This document shows positions 22,913-31,498 of a stretch of DNA of 47,864 nucleotides, piece after piece; the stretch's first letter is position 1; every line of letters begins with the position of its first letter. Source of the stretch: an uncultured Bacteroidales bacterium. Lineage in GTDB: Bacteria > Bacteroidota > Bacteroidia > Bacteroidales > Paludibacteraceae. The notes under the pieces were generated by a model. The model saw only the letters and a list, made by a program, of their open reading frames with translations. It made no database searches and was not told the origin of the DNA. Location: NCBI GenBank assembly GCA_934725535.1, contig CAKVBV010000010.1, forward strand, positions 1 through 47,864, in the 5' to 3' direction. The translations under genes were made by a program, and so were the position numbers.

Positions 22913-24502
22913 TTATCGGTTGAGCAATTGTTGCGCTGTCTTTAGTGCTTCTTGTGTGGGGGTGTTGCCGGAGAGCATGGTGGCGATGTCGTGGATACGC
23001 TCTTCGGTGGTGAGCCGTCGGATATGTGTCTCGGTTCGGGTGTCGGTGTCTGCCTTATAGACCCGATATTGCACCTTGCCCTTTGCGGCAATCTGCGGGA
23101 GATGGGTGATGGCGATAATCTGCCGAGATTCAGCCATTTGGCGCATGATGTCGCCCATTTGTGAGGCTATCTCGCCGCTGACACCCGTGTCTATCTCGTC
23201 GAAGATAATGGTTGGCAGCCCGTTGGTAGAGGCAATGAGTGCTTTGATACACAGCATCAACCGGCTAATCTCGCCGCCCGATGCGACATCGGCTACGCGA
23301 CGCAAGGACTGGTTGAGGTTCGCCGAAAAGAGGAACTGTACATTGTCTTTTCCCGTCTCGTTGTATTCCTCGGCAGGGGTGATGGAGACCGCCACATTGG
23401 CATGCGCCACGCCAAGGCGATGCATATCGGCAATGAGGTGCGCGGCTATGGTGTCGCAGACGGACAGACGGCTTTGGGTGAGAGTGTTAGCAGCCTGTTC
23501 GAGCGCAGAGGTTGCGGCGTTGAGTTCCGCTTGCAGGCGGGCAAGGTCGTCATCGAAAGAGGCTATCTGTTGCACCCTTTGGGCAAGGGTGTCGCGTATG
23601 CCGATAAGTTCCTCGATGGTCTGTACGCGGTGTTTGCTCATGAGCGTTTGGAGCAAATCAAGCCGCTCCTGCACCTGTTGCAGCCGCTGCGGGTCTAACT
23701 CGGTATGGTCTGCGAGACGCTGTAACTCGGAGGCTATGTCGCGTAGTTCAATCTCCACACTATCAATGCGTTGCGATAGTTCGGGCGAAGCGTTGTCTAT
23801 CTGCGAGTTGCGCAACAGGGATAATGCCCCTCCCTGCTCGCCATCGATATTGTTCAGGGCATTGAGCAGCGCGGCTTTGATTTCCTCTGCGTGCGAGAGG
23901 GTGTATTCTTCGTCCTGAAGGTCGGATAGTTCGCCTGCGACGAGGCGGGCATCTGCCAACTGGTTGTACTGGAATTCGATGTAGTCGGCATCGGATTGGC
24001 TTTTGCGTGCGAGTTCCTGCAGGTCGCGCAAGGCTTTCTGTGCGGCGAGGTATGCCTGATAGCGGGTGGAGTAGGCGGTACGCGCGGCTTCGTTGTGCGC
24101 AATGGCATCGACGACACTAATCTGAAAGAGGTCGTCGCTAATGAGCAGACTCTCGTGCTGCGAGTGAATGTCAATGAGTCGGGACGCAAGTGCTTTGAGT
24201 TCGGCTTGGGTAACCACCTCGTCATTGACGAAAGACCGTGAGCGACCGGATTGGTTCAGTTCGCGGCGGATAAGCAGTTCGCCGTGGTCGGTGGTGGAGA
24301 AAGTAGCCTCGATGATACAGCGTTCTTCGCCTTCGGTGATGGCTTTGGTGTCCGCCCGCGCGCCCATAACAAGGTTGAGGGCTCCGAGGATAATACTCTT
24401 GCCGGCACCTGTCTCGCCCGTCAGGACGGAGAAACCACTCTGCAAGTCCAGTTCAAGGTGCGAGATGAGGGCGTAATTCTGTATGTGAAGATGCGTAAGC
24501 AT
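22913..24502 (-). CDS. recN: DNA repair protein RecN
   Basis: An SMC-like ATPase that helps repair double-strand breaks. From the ATG at 24502 it has 529 residues (E. coli 553). The N-terminal part starts MLTHLHIQNYALI with Walker A GETGAGKS. A long coiled-coil middle (about 155-370) follows. The C-terminal half holds the signature DVASGGEISRLMLCIKALI, Walker B PTIIFDEIDTGVSG and the D-loop/His switch QIIAITHLPQIAAKG. A GTG three codons upstream could also serve. The promoter at 24524-24554 is 22 bases before the start; it stands alone, converging with folA. Confidence 0.96.
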   Translation of the reverse strand: MLTHLHIQNYALISHLELDLQSGFSVLTGETGAGKSIILGALNLVMGARADTKAITEGEERCIIEATFSTTDHGELLIRRELNQSGRSRSFVNDEVVTQAELKALASRLIDIHSQHESLLISDDLFQISVVDAIAHNEAARTAYSTRYQAYLAAQKALRDLQELARKSQSDADYIEFQYNQLADARLVAGELSDLQDEEYTLSHAEEIKAALLNALNNIDGEQGGALSLLRNSQIDNASPELSQRIDSVEIELRDIASELQRLADHTELDPQRLQQVQERLDLLQTLMSKHRVQTIEELIGIRDTLAQRVQQIASFDDDLARLQAELNAATSALEQAANTLTQSRLSVCDTIAAHLIADMHRLGVAHANVAVSITPAEEYNETGKDNVQFLFSANLNQSLRRVADVASGGEISRLMLCIKALIASTNGLPTIIFDEIDTGVSGEIASQMGDIMRQMAESRQIIAITHLPQIAAKGKVQYRVYKADTDTRTETHIRRLTTEERIHDIATMLSGNTPTQEALKTAQQLLNR

Positions 24503-24523
24503 AAGGCACACTATTCAACGCCG

Positions 24524-24554
24524 CAAAGTTACGCAATTATTATGAATTGCGCAA
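24524..24554 (-). promoter_or_regulatory. Promoter of recN
   Basis: On the minus strand: TTG (24554-24552), 20 bases, TAACTTTG (24531-24524). It is only 33 bases from the end of the efflux operon. I see no LexA-like palindrome. Confidence 0.8.
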
Positions 24555-24586
24555 CAGCGGGTTGAAAATCGGGTGCGGGGAGCGGG

Positions 24587-25972
24587 TCAGATGCTGCCGC
24601 CACCGAGGGCGTGATAGAGGGAGACTGCGGACTGGAGCAGGGACATGCGGTTACTGATGCGGGTGAATTGGGCAGACAACAACGTGTTTTGCGCGGTGAG
24701 TACCTCCAGATATGTGGTGCTGCCGTACTGCATCATCAGACTCGTGGCACGTTGGGCGCGGGTGAGGGCTTCCACCTGACGGTCGTACAAGTCGCACTTC
24801 GCGAGGCAGGTCTGGTAAGAAGTCAGGGCTTCGTTCACCTCGTTGCCCGCCGACAACACCGTCTTCGTGAACAGCAATGCGGCTTCCTCCTGCTGCGACT
24901 TCGCCATCCTGACCTCGGCGATGTTGCGCCCCGAATTGAACAAAGGCACAAACAGGCTCGCGGCAAGGTTGGAAATCATCTGCGGGGCGTTGAAAATCTG
25001 CACATAGTCGTGGTTCGTCCAGCCGAACATACCGCTGAGGTTGAGCGACGGCAGGCAGTTGCTGCGCGCAAGGTTGGCGGCATAGAACGCCTGCGCCATG
25101 TTCTGCTGTGCGGCACGTACGTCGGGGCGGTTGTAGAGCATCTGGACGGGTATGCCTACTTCCAGCCGGTCGGGTAGGGACTGGGCGTCCAACGTGGTGC
25201 GCGGTATGTGGCGGTGCGTGCTGCCGAGCAGCAGACACATCGTGTTTTCCACCTCGCGTATCTGCTGACGGAAGTCCAAGACGGTCGTTTGGATAGAATA
25301 GTAGGTAGCCTCCAACTGCGCCGCGCCTGCCTCATTCGCCATGCCGGCGTCCTTCAACTTGCGGATAGCGGTTACGGTCTGCGCCCACGTCTCTTCGGTC
25401 TGCTCGGCGACCTCCAACTGCGCGTCCAGCATAAGCAGCGTGTAGTAGGTGTTCGCCACGCCCGCAATGAGTCCGCAACGTGCAGCCTGCTCATAGTCAA
25501 GCATTTGCGCTTTCGCCGCTTTGGCACGCCGAAGGGAATTGAGCGTGCGCCCGAAGATGTCGATTTCCCATGAGGCATTGGCTACGAGGTCATACGTACC
25601 GCTCGCCGATACGCCTGCCATGGGCGAGAACGCCCCTGCGGGTGCCAAGCCGACAGAGGGCAGATAGGCAAGTTGGGCTCCGCGCAAGGCAGCCTCGGCT
25701 TGCAGCACGTGTTCGTGGGCGATGCGGAGGTCGTGGTTGTAGAGGAGCGCGGTGTCTATGAGTGCCTGCAGGCAGGGGTCGGTGAAGAGTTCGCGCCAGT
25801 CGAGGTTGGCAAGGCAGGCGGCTGTGTCCGACAACGGCAGGTCGCCGTAGAGGGTGGAGTCGAGGTCCTGCACGGGGTGGTACTTGCCATAGATACCACA
25901 GCCGGACAGTGGAATAAGGAGTAAGGAATAAAGAATAAGGACTACTATGGTCGGTTTCTGTATCTTGTTCAT
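24587..25972 (-). CDS. RND efflux outer-membrane lipoprotein (NodT/OprM family)
   Basis: The outer-membrane channel of a three-part efflux pump. It has 461 residues, a lipoprotein signal with lipobox LSGC (residue about 26), and two TolC-like repeats with paired long helices: the first contains LYNHDLRIAHEHVLQAEAAL and the second LYNRPDVRAAQQNMAQAFYA. The NodT-type signatures SWEIDIFGR and the final ALGGGSI are present. It is the last gene of the unit MFP (29625), RND pump (26122), channel; the gap to the pump is 149 bases and holds an 11-base array. The substrate cannot be told; such sets usually move drugs, bile salts or dyes. Confidence 0.94.
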   Translation of the reverse strand: MNKIQKPTIVVLILYSLLLIPLSGCGIYGKYHPVQDLDSTLYGDLPLSDTAACLANLDWRELFTDPCLQALIDTALLYNHDLRIAHEHVLQAEAALRGAQLAYLPSVGLAPAGAFSPMAGVSASGTYDLVANASWEIDIFGRTLNSLRRAKAAKAQMLDYEQAARCGLIAGVANTYYTLLMLDAQLEVAEQTEETWAQTVTAIRKLKDAGMANEAGAAQLEATYYSIQTTVLDFRQQIREVENTMCLLLGSTHRHIPRTTLDAQSLPDRLEVGIPVQMLYNRPDVRAAQQNMAQAFYAANLARSNCLPSLNLSGMFGWTNHDYVQIFNAPQMISNLAASLFVPLFNSGRNIAEVRMAKSQQEEAALLFTKTVLSAGNEVNEALTSYQTCLAKCDLYDRQVEALTRAQRATSLMMQYGSTTYLEVLTAQNTLLSAQFTRISNRMSLLQSAVSLYHALGGGSI

Positions 25973-26008
25973 TGGTTCAGAATCTTAATAATTGACACTT
26001 TTTGAGGG

Positions 26009-26085
26009 TTGCGTATCGGTTGCCCAAGGGTTGCTCATCCCTTGCGTATCCCTTGCTGTTTGACACGGGTTTGACAGGGGCGTAA
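26009..26085 (+). repeat. 11-bp tandem array (TTGCNNATCCC type)
   Basis: Seven 11-base units, e.g. TTGCGTATCGG, TTGCCCAAGGG, TTGCTCATCCC, TTGCGTATCCC, TTGCTGTTTGA. An inverted relative of this array is at 35957-36022. Confidence 0.8.
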
Positions 26086-26121
26086 CACGATGGGGCAATC
26101 TTAAAAAAACGCACTTTTTCG

Positions 26122-29100
26122 TTATTCTTTTCGATGCTTGTTGAACTTCTCCTGCAATCCTTGGAAGACCACAAACAGCGAGGGTACGAGGAAGAGCAAC
26201 GCCAGCGTGCCGAGGATACTGCCGCCGACCACGCCCGTACCGAGACTGCGGTTACCGTTGGCGCCGACACCTGTGGCAATCACCAGCGGGAGCATACCGA
26301 AGATAAGCGTGAGTACCGTCATGAGGATAGGTCGCAGACGCACGGCAGCCGCCTCCGAAGCCGCTTCGACAAGGCTTTTGCCCGCCTTGCGCCGCTCGGC
26401 AGCATACTCGGTGATGAGGATGGCGGTCTTGCTGAGCAAGCCGATGAGCATGATGACACCCGTCTGAAGGTAGATGTTGTTCTCGAGACCCGCCCATTTG
26501 GTGAGCAGGAACGAGCCCATCAAGCCCACGGGCACTGCGATGATAATCGCCAGCGGGATCCAGAACGATTCGTATAAAGCCGAGAGAATCAAGTAGATAA
26601 GCACCACGCAAATCAGGAAAATCATCGCGGTGCCGCTGCCTGTCTGTTGGCTCTCCTCGCGGGTGATACCGCCGAAATCCACGGCGTACTGCGCGGGAAG
26701 TACCTGTGCCGCCACCTCCTGCACTGCCTTGATAGCGTCGCCGGACGAGTAGCCGTCGGCGGGCATGGCACTCACGGCAATGGAGTTATACATGTTGAAG
26801 CGCGTCAGTTTGTCGGCACCATACACGCGGCGGAGCGTGATGAACTGCGAGAGAGGTGCCATCTCGCCGCTGTGAAGACGGACAAACGTGTTGTCGAGAC
26901 TGCGCTCGTCCATACGTTGCTTGGGGTCGCCCATGATTTGCACCTTATACACCTTGCCGAAACGGTTGAAATCGCTCACGTACTGACCGCCGTAGTAGCC
27001 TGACAGACAGCCGAGTACCTCGTTGGCAGTGACGCCCGAGCGCTGGCATTTGGCGGCATCGACACTCACCTCCCACTGCGGGAAATTGAGGTTGAACGAC
27101 GTGAATGCCACGCTGATTTCCTTGCGTCCGTTCAGCGCACCGATGAACTGCTGCGCGTAGTCATAGAACCGGTGCATGTCGCCGCCTAACTTGTCTTCGA
27201 GGTTGATATCCAGCGCGTTACCCGTACCATAGCCGGAAATCTGTGCGGGTGCCATAGCGAAGACGGTGGCATCCTTGATGTCGGCAGTAAGGGCATACAC
27301 CTTGCCGATGACGGCACCGACCGCCTGGTCTTTGCGGGTACGCTCGTCCCACGGCTTGAGTTTCAGAATGATACAGCCTGCCGCCGTCGATTCGCCCGAG
27401 ATGAGTCCGTAGCCCGACGTGCGGTTGAGTTCCGCCACTTCGGGTATGGTCATCAGGCGGCGTTCTATCTCCTGCATAATCAGGTTGGTGGTCGCCAGCG
27501 AACTGCCGGGAGGGGTGTCGATGTTTATCATCACGGTGCCGAGGTCTTCCTCTGGCACCAACCCTGTCTTGGTGGTGCGCATCAGCAACGCCATCAGTGC
27601 CAGACCCGCAACGGCAATGACGAAACTCAGCCACGGACGGCGGATGAAGAAGTTCGCTCCGCGCTGATACCACGCTACCAACCGCTCGAAACCGCGGTTC
27701 CAACGCTCCGAGAAGCGGAAACGCCAGCGTGCATAGCCGGTCAGTCCCTCGCCGTTGGTCTGCTTGGGACGCAGCATCAGCGCGCACATCGCAGGGCAGA
27801 GCGTGAGGGCGTTCACGGTGGAGATACCCACTGCCACCGCCATCGTCAGACCGAACTGGCGGTAGAAAACGCCGCTCGTGCCGCCCATGAAACTGACGGG
27901 AATGAACACCGCCATAAACACCAGCGACGAAGTGATAATCGCCACTGCCACGTCCTTCGTACCGTACACGGCGGCTTGAAACGGACTCTTGTAGCCCGCG
28001 TCGAAACGGCTGTGCACCGCCTCCACAATCACAATGGAGTTGTCCACCACCGTACCGATGACCAGCACGAGGGCAAACAGCGTGATGAGGTTGATAGAAA
28101 AGCCTGCCACCACCATGAACGCAAACGTGCCCACCAGCGACACGATGATACTCACAAACGGAATCAAGGTCGAACGCCAGTCCTGCAAGAACAGCAGTAT
28201 CACAAAGATAACCAGCAAGATAGCCTCTATCAGTGTGACCACCACGTTCTTGATGGACGCAAACAGGAAGTCGTTGCTGCTCATCATCTGGGTTATCTTC
28301 ACGCCTTTCGGAGCGTTCTTCTGCACCTCCGCCAGCAGTGCGTCAATCTGCTCGTTCACCTCCGTGGCGTTGGAGCCTGCCGTCTGGAACACCATACACT
28401 GGATGCCCGGGTGCCCATTTTGTGCACCCGTGTAGCCGTAACTCTCCGTACCTAATTGAATATCAGCAATGTCACGCAGACGCAGCACTTCTCCGTCGGG
28501 CGTGGAGCGGATGACAATCTCGCCGAATTCCTCGGGGGTCTGCAGACGACCTTTGTACTTCATGGTGTACTGGTACGCTTCGGGCGAGTGTTCGCCTATC
28601 GCACCCGTCGCCGACTCGATGTTCTGCTCGGCAAGGGCAGCCGTCACATCGCTCGGCACCAGGCGGTACTGCGCCATCACATCGGGTTTCATCCACACGC
28701 GCATCGAGTAACTGCCGCCTAGCACCACCAACTGTCCCACGCCCTGAATACGCAGCATCTCGGGCTTGATGTTGATATACACGTAGTTGCTCAGGAAGTC
28801 CTCGTCGAAACTGTCGTCGGGCGATGACACGGTGAATATCTGCAGCATACTGGTCTGCCGCTTAAACGCCTGTACACCAACCACTTTCACTTCGCTTGGC
28901 AACTGTGCTGTCGCCGAGGCGATACGGTTCTGCACGTTCACTGCCGCCATATCGGGGTCGGTGCCTTGCTTGAAATAGACGTATATCTCCACGCTGCCCG
29001 TGTTGGCTGCCGTCGAAGTCATATACGTCATGTTCTCCACGCCGTTGATAGCCTCTTCGAGGGGGGCGATGACGGATTTCTGCACCGACTCGGCACTCGC

Positions 29101-29256
29101 GCCGAAGTACTGCGTCATCACCATCACCGTCGGCGGCGCAATGTCGGGATACTGTTCGATAGGGAGCGTCTTCAGTCCGATGACGCCCAGCAGCGCAATC
29201 ACAATCGATATCACTGCCGACAGCACCGGTCGCTCCACAAAAGTCTTTACGTTCAT
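26122..29256 (-). CDS. RND efflux inner-membrane pump (HAE1/AcrB family)
   Basis: The proton-driven pump of a three-part efflux system: 1044 residues, the normal length. The N-terminus MNVKTFVERPVLSAVISIVI, the two sets of membrane helices, and family stretches PPTVMVMTQYFGASAE, VFMAVFIPVSFMGGTSG and the TM10-region GLLSKTAILITEYA are all present. The TM4 proton-relay pair, Asp-Asp in AcrB, is Asp405-Asn406 here (VVDNSIVIVEAV), while the partner Lys in TM10 is kept. Bacteroides relatives I recall have Asp-Asp. The gap of 368 bases to the upstream MFP gene is filled with 9-, 7- and 11-base arrays. Single mRNA with the other two is likely. Confidence 0.96.
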   Translation of the reverse strand: MNVKTFVERPVLSAVISIVIALLGVIGLKTLPIEQYPDIAPPTVMVMTQYFGASAESVQKSVIAPLEEAINGVENMTYMTSTAANTGSVEIYVYFKQGTDPDMAAVNVQNRIASATAQLPSEVKVVGVQAFKRQTSMLQIFTVSSPDDSFDEDFLSNYVYINIKPEMLRIQGVGQLVVLGGSYSMRVWMKPDVMAQYRLVPSDVTAALAEQNIESATGAIGEHSPEAYQYTMKYKGRLQTPEEFGEIVIRSTPDGEVLRLRDIADIQLGTESYGYTGAQNGHPGIQCMVFQTAGSNATEVNEQIDALLAEVQKNAPKGVKITQMMSSNDFLFASIKNVVVTLIEAILLVIFVILLFLQDWRSTLIPFVSIIVSLVGTFAFMVVAGFSINLITLFALVLVIGTVVDNSIVIVEAVHSRFDAGYKSPFQAAVYGTKDVAVAIITSSLVFMAVFIPVSFMGGTSGVFYRQFGLTMAVAVGISTVNALTLCPAMCALMLRPKQTNGEGLTGYARWRFRFSERWNRGFERLVAWYQRGANFFIRRPWLSFVIAVAGLALMALLMRTTKTGLVPEEDLGTVMINIDTPPGSSLATTNLIMQEIERRLMTIPEVAELNRTSGYGLISGESTAAGCIILKLKPWDERTRKDQAVGAVIGKVYALTADIKDATVFAMAPAQISGYGTGNALDINLEDKLGGDMHRFYDYAQQFIGALNGRKEISVAFTSFNLNFPQWEVSVDAAKCQRSGVTANEVLGCLSGYYGGQYVSDFNRFGKVYKVQIMGDPKQRMDERSLDNTFVRLHSGEMAPLSQFITLRRVYGADKLTRFNMYNSIAVSAMPADGYSSGDAIKAVQEVAAQVLPAQYAVDFGGITREESQQTGSGTAMIFLICVVLIYLILSALYESFWIPLAIIIAVPVGLMGSFLLTKWAGLENNIYLQTGVIMLIGLLSKTAILITEYAAERRKAGKSLVEAASEAAAVRLRPILMTVLTLIFGMLPLVIATGVGANGNRSLGTGVVGGSILGTLALLFLVPSLFVVFQGLQEKFNKHRKE

Positions 29257-29283
29257 ATTCTGTTTCTACTATTTTACGGTATT

Positions 29284-29409
29284 CTATTTGTTCTATCAGG
29301 CTTATCCGCCCCATTCGTCCTATTCGTCTTATTAGACCAATTAGGCTAATCTGTCCGATAGATTAGTTTGGCTACTCCGATAGGCTAATTTGGTTATTCA
29401 GTCCGATAG
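29284..29409 (+). repeat. 9-bp tandem array, 14 units
   Basis: Fourteen consecutive 9-base units, e.g. CTATTTGTT, CTATCAGGC, TTATCCGCC, CCATTCGTC, CTATTCGTC, TTATTAGAC, CAATTAGGC. Units vary but hold the register for 126 bases. The longest 9-base array in the window, lying between pump and MFP. Confidence 0.75.
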
Positions 29410-29418
29410 GTTTCTATT

Positions 29419-29453
29419 AACTCTTAATTCATAATTCTTAATTCATAATTGCG
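29419..29453 (+). repeat. 7-bp array (AATTCNN)
   Basis: Units AACTCTT, AATTCAT, AATTCTT, AATTCAT, AATTGCG. Same unit type as the mnmA array at 11373. Confidence 0.75.
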
Positions 29454-29483
29454 CACTCCGTGCGCCGACCTCACGCCGACAAC

Positions 29484-29604
29484 TACGGTATTTTTACGGT
29501 AGATATACGGTAGATATACGGTAGATATACGGTAGATACACGGTAGATAAACGGTTCATTGTGCTGACCACGTAGTACCCTGACAATACCCTGACCGTAT
29601 GCAC
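29484..29604 (+). repeat. 11-bp tandem array (TACGGTAGATA)
   Basis: Eleven units in register: TACGGTATTTT, four of TACGGTAGATA, CACGGTAGATA, AACGGTTCATT, GTGCTGACCAC, GTAGTACCCTG, ACAATACCCTG, ACCGTATGCAC. The middle four are identical. Confidence 0.85.
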
Positions 29605-29609
29605 ACCGT

Positions 29610-29637
29610 ATTAACTATTAATTATTACCTATTACTT
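29610..29637 (-). repeat. 7-bp array at the MFP stop codon
   Basis: ATTAACT, ATTAATT, ATTACCT, ATTACTT on the plus strand. On the minus strand the first two units read encode the Ser-Asn-Arg-stop end of the MFP gene. Confidence 0.8.
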
Positions 29638-30725
29638 ATCTTCACTCCTTCTTTCAGCAACGCCACCCCTTCAATCACGATGGTGTCTCCTGCCCGCAAG
29701 CCGCTCTCCGCGATATACTCCTTGCCGCCGTTCAACCTACTGACAACCACCTGCGTGGCAGCGGTCTTGCCGCTCTCCACGCGATAGACAAACACTTTGT
29801 CCTGTATCTCGTAGGTAGCGGTACGCGGAATGAGGAGCGCACCCTGCTGCGGCTTTGCGAGGACGATATTCCCCGCACCGCCCGAGGTGAGCAGACCGTT
29901 CTTGTTGCCAAACGTAGCCCGCACACTGACGGTGCCTGTGGCTTGGTCAATCACGCCCGACACGGTCTCAATCTTACCCTGTTCGCTGTACTTGCTGCCG
30001 TCGTTCAGCACCAACTCCACAGCGGGCATATTGCGCAAGGCGGCATCTTTGCTGCCGTACTGACGTGCAAGGGCAAGCCATTGGTTCTCGGTCATCGAGA
30101 AATAGACGTACATCACCGAGTTGTCGCTCACGGTGGTCAGCGGGGTAGGCATCTGCGGCGAAACCAATGCGCCTACGCGGAAGGGCAACGTACCCACCAC
30201 ACCGTCGCTCGGGCTCTTCACCTCGGTATAGTTGAGGTTGTTCTGCGCAATGACCAGAGCGGCATTTGCCTGTGCCAAACCCGCCTTGGCACTCAGGTAA
30301 CTGTTCTTCGCCGTTTGCAGGTCGAAGTCAGAGATGACGCTGTCGGCATAGAGTTGTTGTTTGGATTGATACACTAATTCGGCGGTAGCAACACCCGACT
30401 TGGCTACTTCTACGTTGGCTTCGGCAGTCTCCAACGATGCACGGTAGGGCACTTGGTCAATGATAAACAGCACCTGCCCTTTGCGCACGCGCTCACCCTC
30501 TACCACGCATAGTTTGGTCAGCGTACCCGCCACCTGCGGCATAATGGCGATGTCCTGTCGTCCGCGGATAGAGGCGGGATAACTCTCCTCCACCACGCAG
30601 TCTTGCGCCTGCACCACCATGGTTTTGTTGTGCGCCACTTGTTCTTCTTGTCCTTGTCCGCCTTTGTGGCACGCGCCCAGCGCACACATACACAAGGCAA
30701 TACAGATAAATACCTTCTTATTCAT
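29625..30725 (-). CDS. RND efflux periplasmic adaptor (membrane fusion protein)
   Basis: Links the pump to the outer-membrane channel. It has 366 residues and a lipoprotein signal (MNKKVFICIALCMCALGAC). The layout is as in AcrA/MexA: first half of the biotinyl-lipoyl domain (IAIMPQVAGTLTKLCVVEGERV, KGQVLFIIDQ), a helical hairpin (about 85-155), the second lipoyl half (YTEVKSPSDGVVGTLPFRVGALV), a beta-barrel and the membrane-proximal domain (AKPQQGALLIPRTATY, AESGLRAGDTIVIEGVALLKEG). First gene of the operon. No regulator gene (TetR, AraC) is near. No promoter is seen directly upstream; the nearest is at 31227-31257, beyond a terminator-like hairpin. Confidence 0.94.
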   Translation of the reverse strand: MNKKVFICIALCMCALGACHKGGQGQEEQVAHNKTMVVQAQDCVVEESYPASIRGRQDIAIMPQVAGTLTKLCVVEGERVRKGQVLFIIDQVPYRASLETAEANVEVAKSGVATAELVYQSKQQLYADSVISDFDLQTAKNSYLSAKAGLAQANAALVIAQNNLNYTEVKSPSDGVVGTLPFRVGALVSPQMPTPLTTVSDNSVMYVYFSMTENQWLALARQYGSKDAALRNMPAVELVLNDGSKYSEQGKIETVSGVIDQATGTVSVRATFGNKNGLLTSGGAGNIVLAKPQQGALLIPRTATYEIQDKVFVYRVESGKTAATQVVVSRLNGGKEYIAESGLRAGDTIVIEGVALLKEGVKISNR

Positions 30726-30833
30726 ACTATTTGTTTTGTTTAATGTTCCAATTACTGGTCAATTACACGGATAATGATATGTTTAATTATTTGTTATACA
30801 CCGTTTTAATGGCTTTTTAATGGAGCCTTATAT

Positions 30834-30864
30834 CCCCTCCTTTGAAGGAGGGGTAGGGGAGGTC
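30834..30864 (+). repeat. REP family B copy
   Basis: CCCCTCC TTTGAA GGAGGGG forms a perfect 7-bp stem, followed by TAGGGGAGGTC. Two related 11-base units (TTAATGGCTTT, TTAATGGAGCC at 30806-30827) precede it. Confidence 0.85.
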
Positions 30865-30871
30865 ATTACAC

Positions 30872-30903
30872 AAAAAAGCCCATCTATATGTTATAGATAG
30901 GCT
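30872..30903 (-). terminator. Terminator of a candidate minus-strand small RNA
   Basis: On the minus strand AGCCTATCTATA pairs with TATAGATGGGCT (one U-G wobble that would be a mismatch on the other strand), followed by TTTTTTG. This orientation and the T-run support a minus-strand terminator. Confidence 0.7.
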
Positions 30904-31220
30904 TCTGTACATGTTCGCTTTTTGCCACGACTATAGTCTCATTCAATCGCTCACGCGGACGGACTACGAACTCCCTCATCAAGAGTCATTTCCATGCACC
31001 TATTAGATGTCTTATGTCTTCCCTTCTTCCCCCTCAACTTATCATTCCCCTTGTGCCTGCTTGGAAAATTAATGGTCAATTTGTGGGAATGAAAGTTCCT
31101 ATCCACCTTATTGTTCCATTAACGGAAATTAATGGCTAATTCGCGGTAATTAATGTTCCCTTTCTCCCGCTGCCGACCATCAATGTTCCTTTTCCTTGTA
31201 GCATTCACTCTCCCCGAAAT
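30872..31220 (-). ncRNA. Candidate small RNA of about 350 bases
   Basis: A perfect promoter (31257-31227) and a terminator (30903-30872) on the same strand bound a stretch with no open reading frame over about 22 codons and no neighbouring gene in between. It carries repeated GGAACATT[A/G]ATG words (31150-31195) and an imperfect repeat of TTAATTTTCC/TTAATTTCCG. It matches none of the large known RNAs I checked by eye (no RNase P, tmRNA or SRP core). It could instead be a long leader of the efflux operon. Confidence 0.4.
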
Positions 31221-31226
31221 CGGGCG

Positions 31227-31257
31227 CAAAAGTACTCATTTTTTGCGAATAGACCAA
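31227..31257 (-). promoter_or_regulatory. Strong orphan promoter reading left
   Basis: On the minus strand: TTG (31257-31255), 20 bases, TACTTTTG (31234-31227). The nearest start codon downstream (MFP, 30725) is 500 bases away, past a terminator. Confidence 0.75.
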
Positions 31258-31420
31258 ATCGCTATCCCCCGAAAACTGCCCACAAAATTCAAATTGTAAA
31301 CTCCCATTTGGCAAAACTATGATGTCTCTTGCATTATATGGACTGCTAAAAGTTAAAATATACCAATCTACATGCCTGTTCAATCTCCCATTCCGAGTTG
31401 TTGTAAGTATGGAGTTTCTA

Positions 31421-31453
31421 CGAGTGGATAACGAGAGGATAGCGAGTGGATAG
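31421..31453 (+). repeat. 11-bp tandem array (CGAGTGGATAA)
   Basis: CGAGTGGATAA, CGAGAGGATAG, CGAGTGGATAG. Reverse complement of the CTATCCTCTCG unit at 16038. Confidence 0.8.
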
Positions 31454-31498
31454 ACGGTCGTTACGGGGCATACAAGAGAATAAAAGTATAAGGAAAAT

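Noticed and set aside
29484..29604. Possible CRISPR array
   Set aside because: Units are 11 bases without spacers and no cas genes are present.
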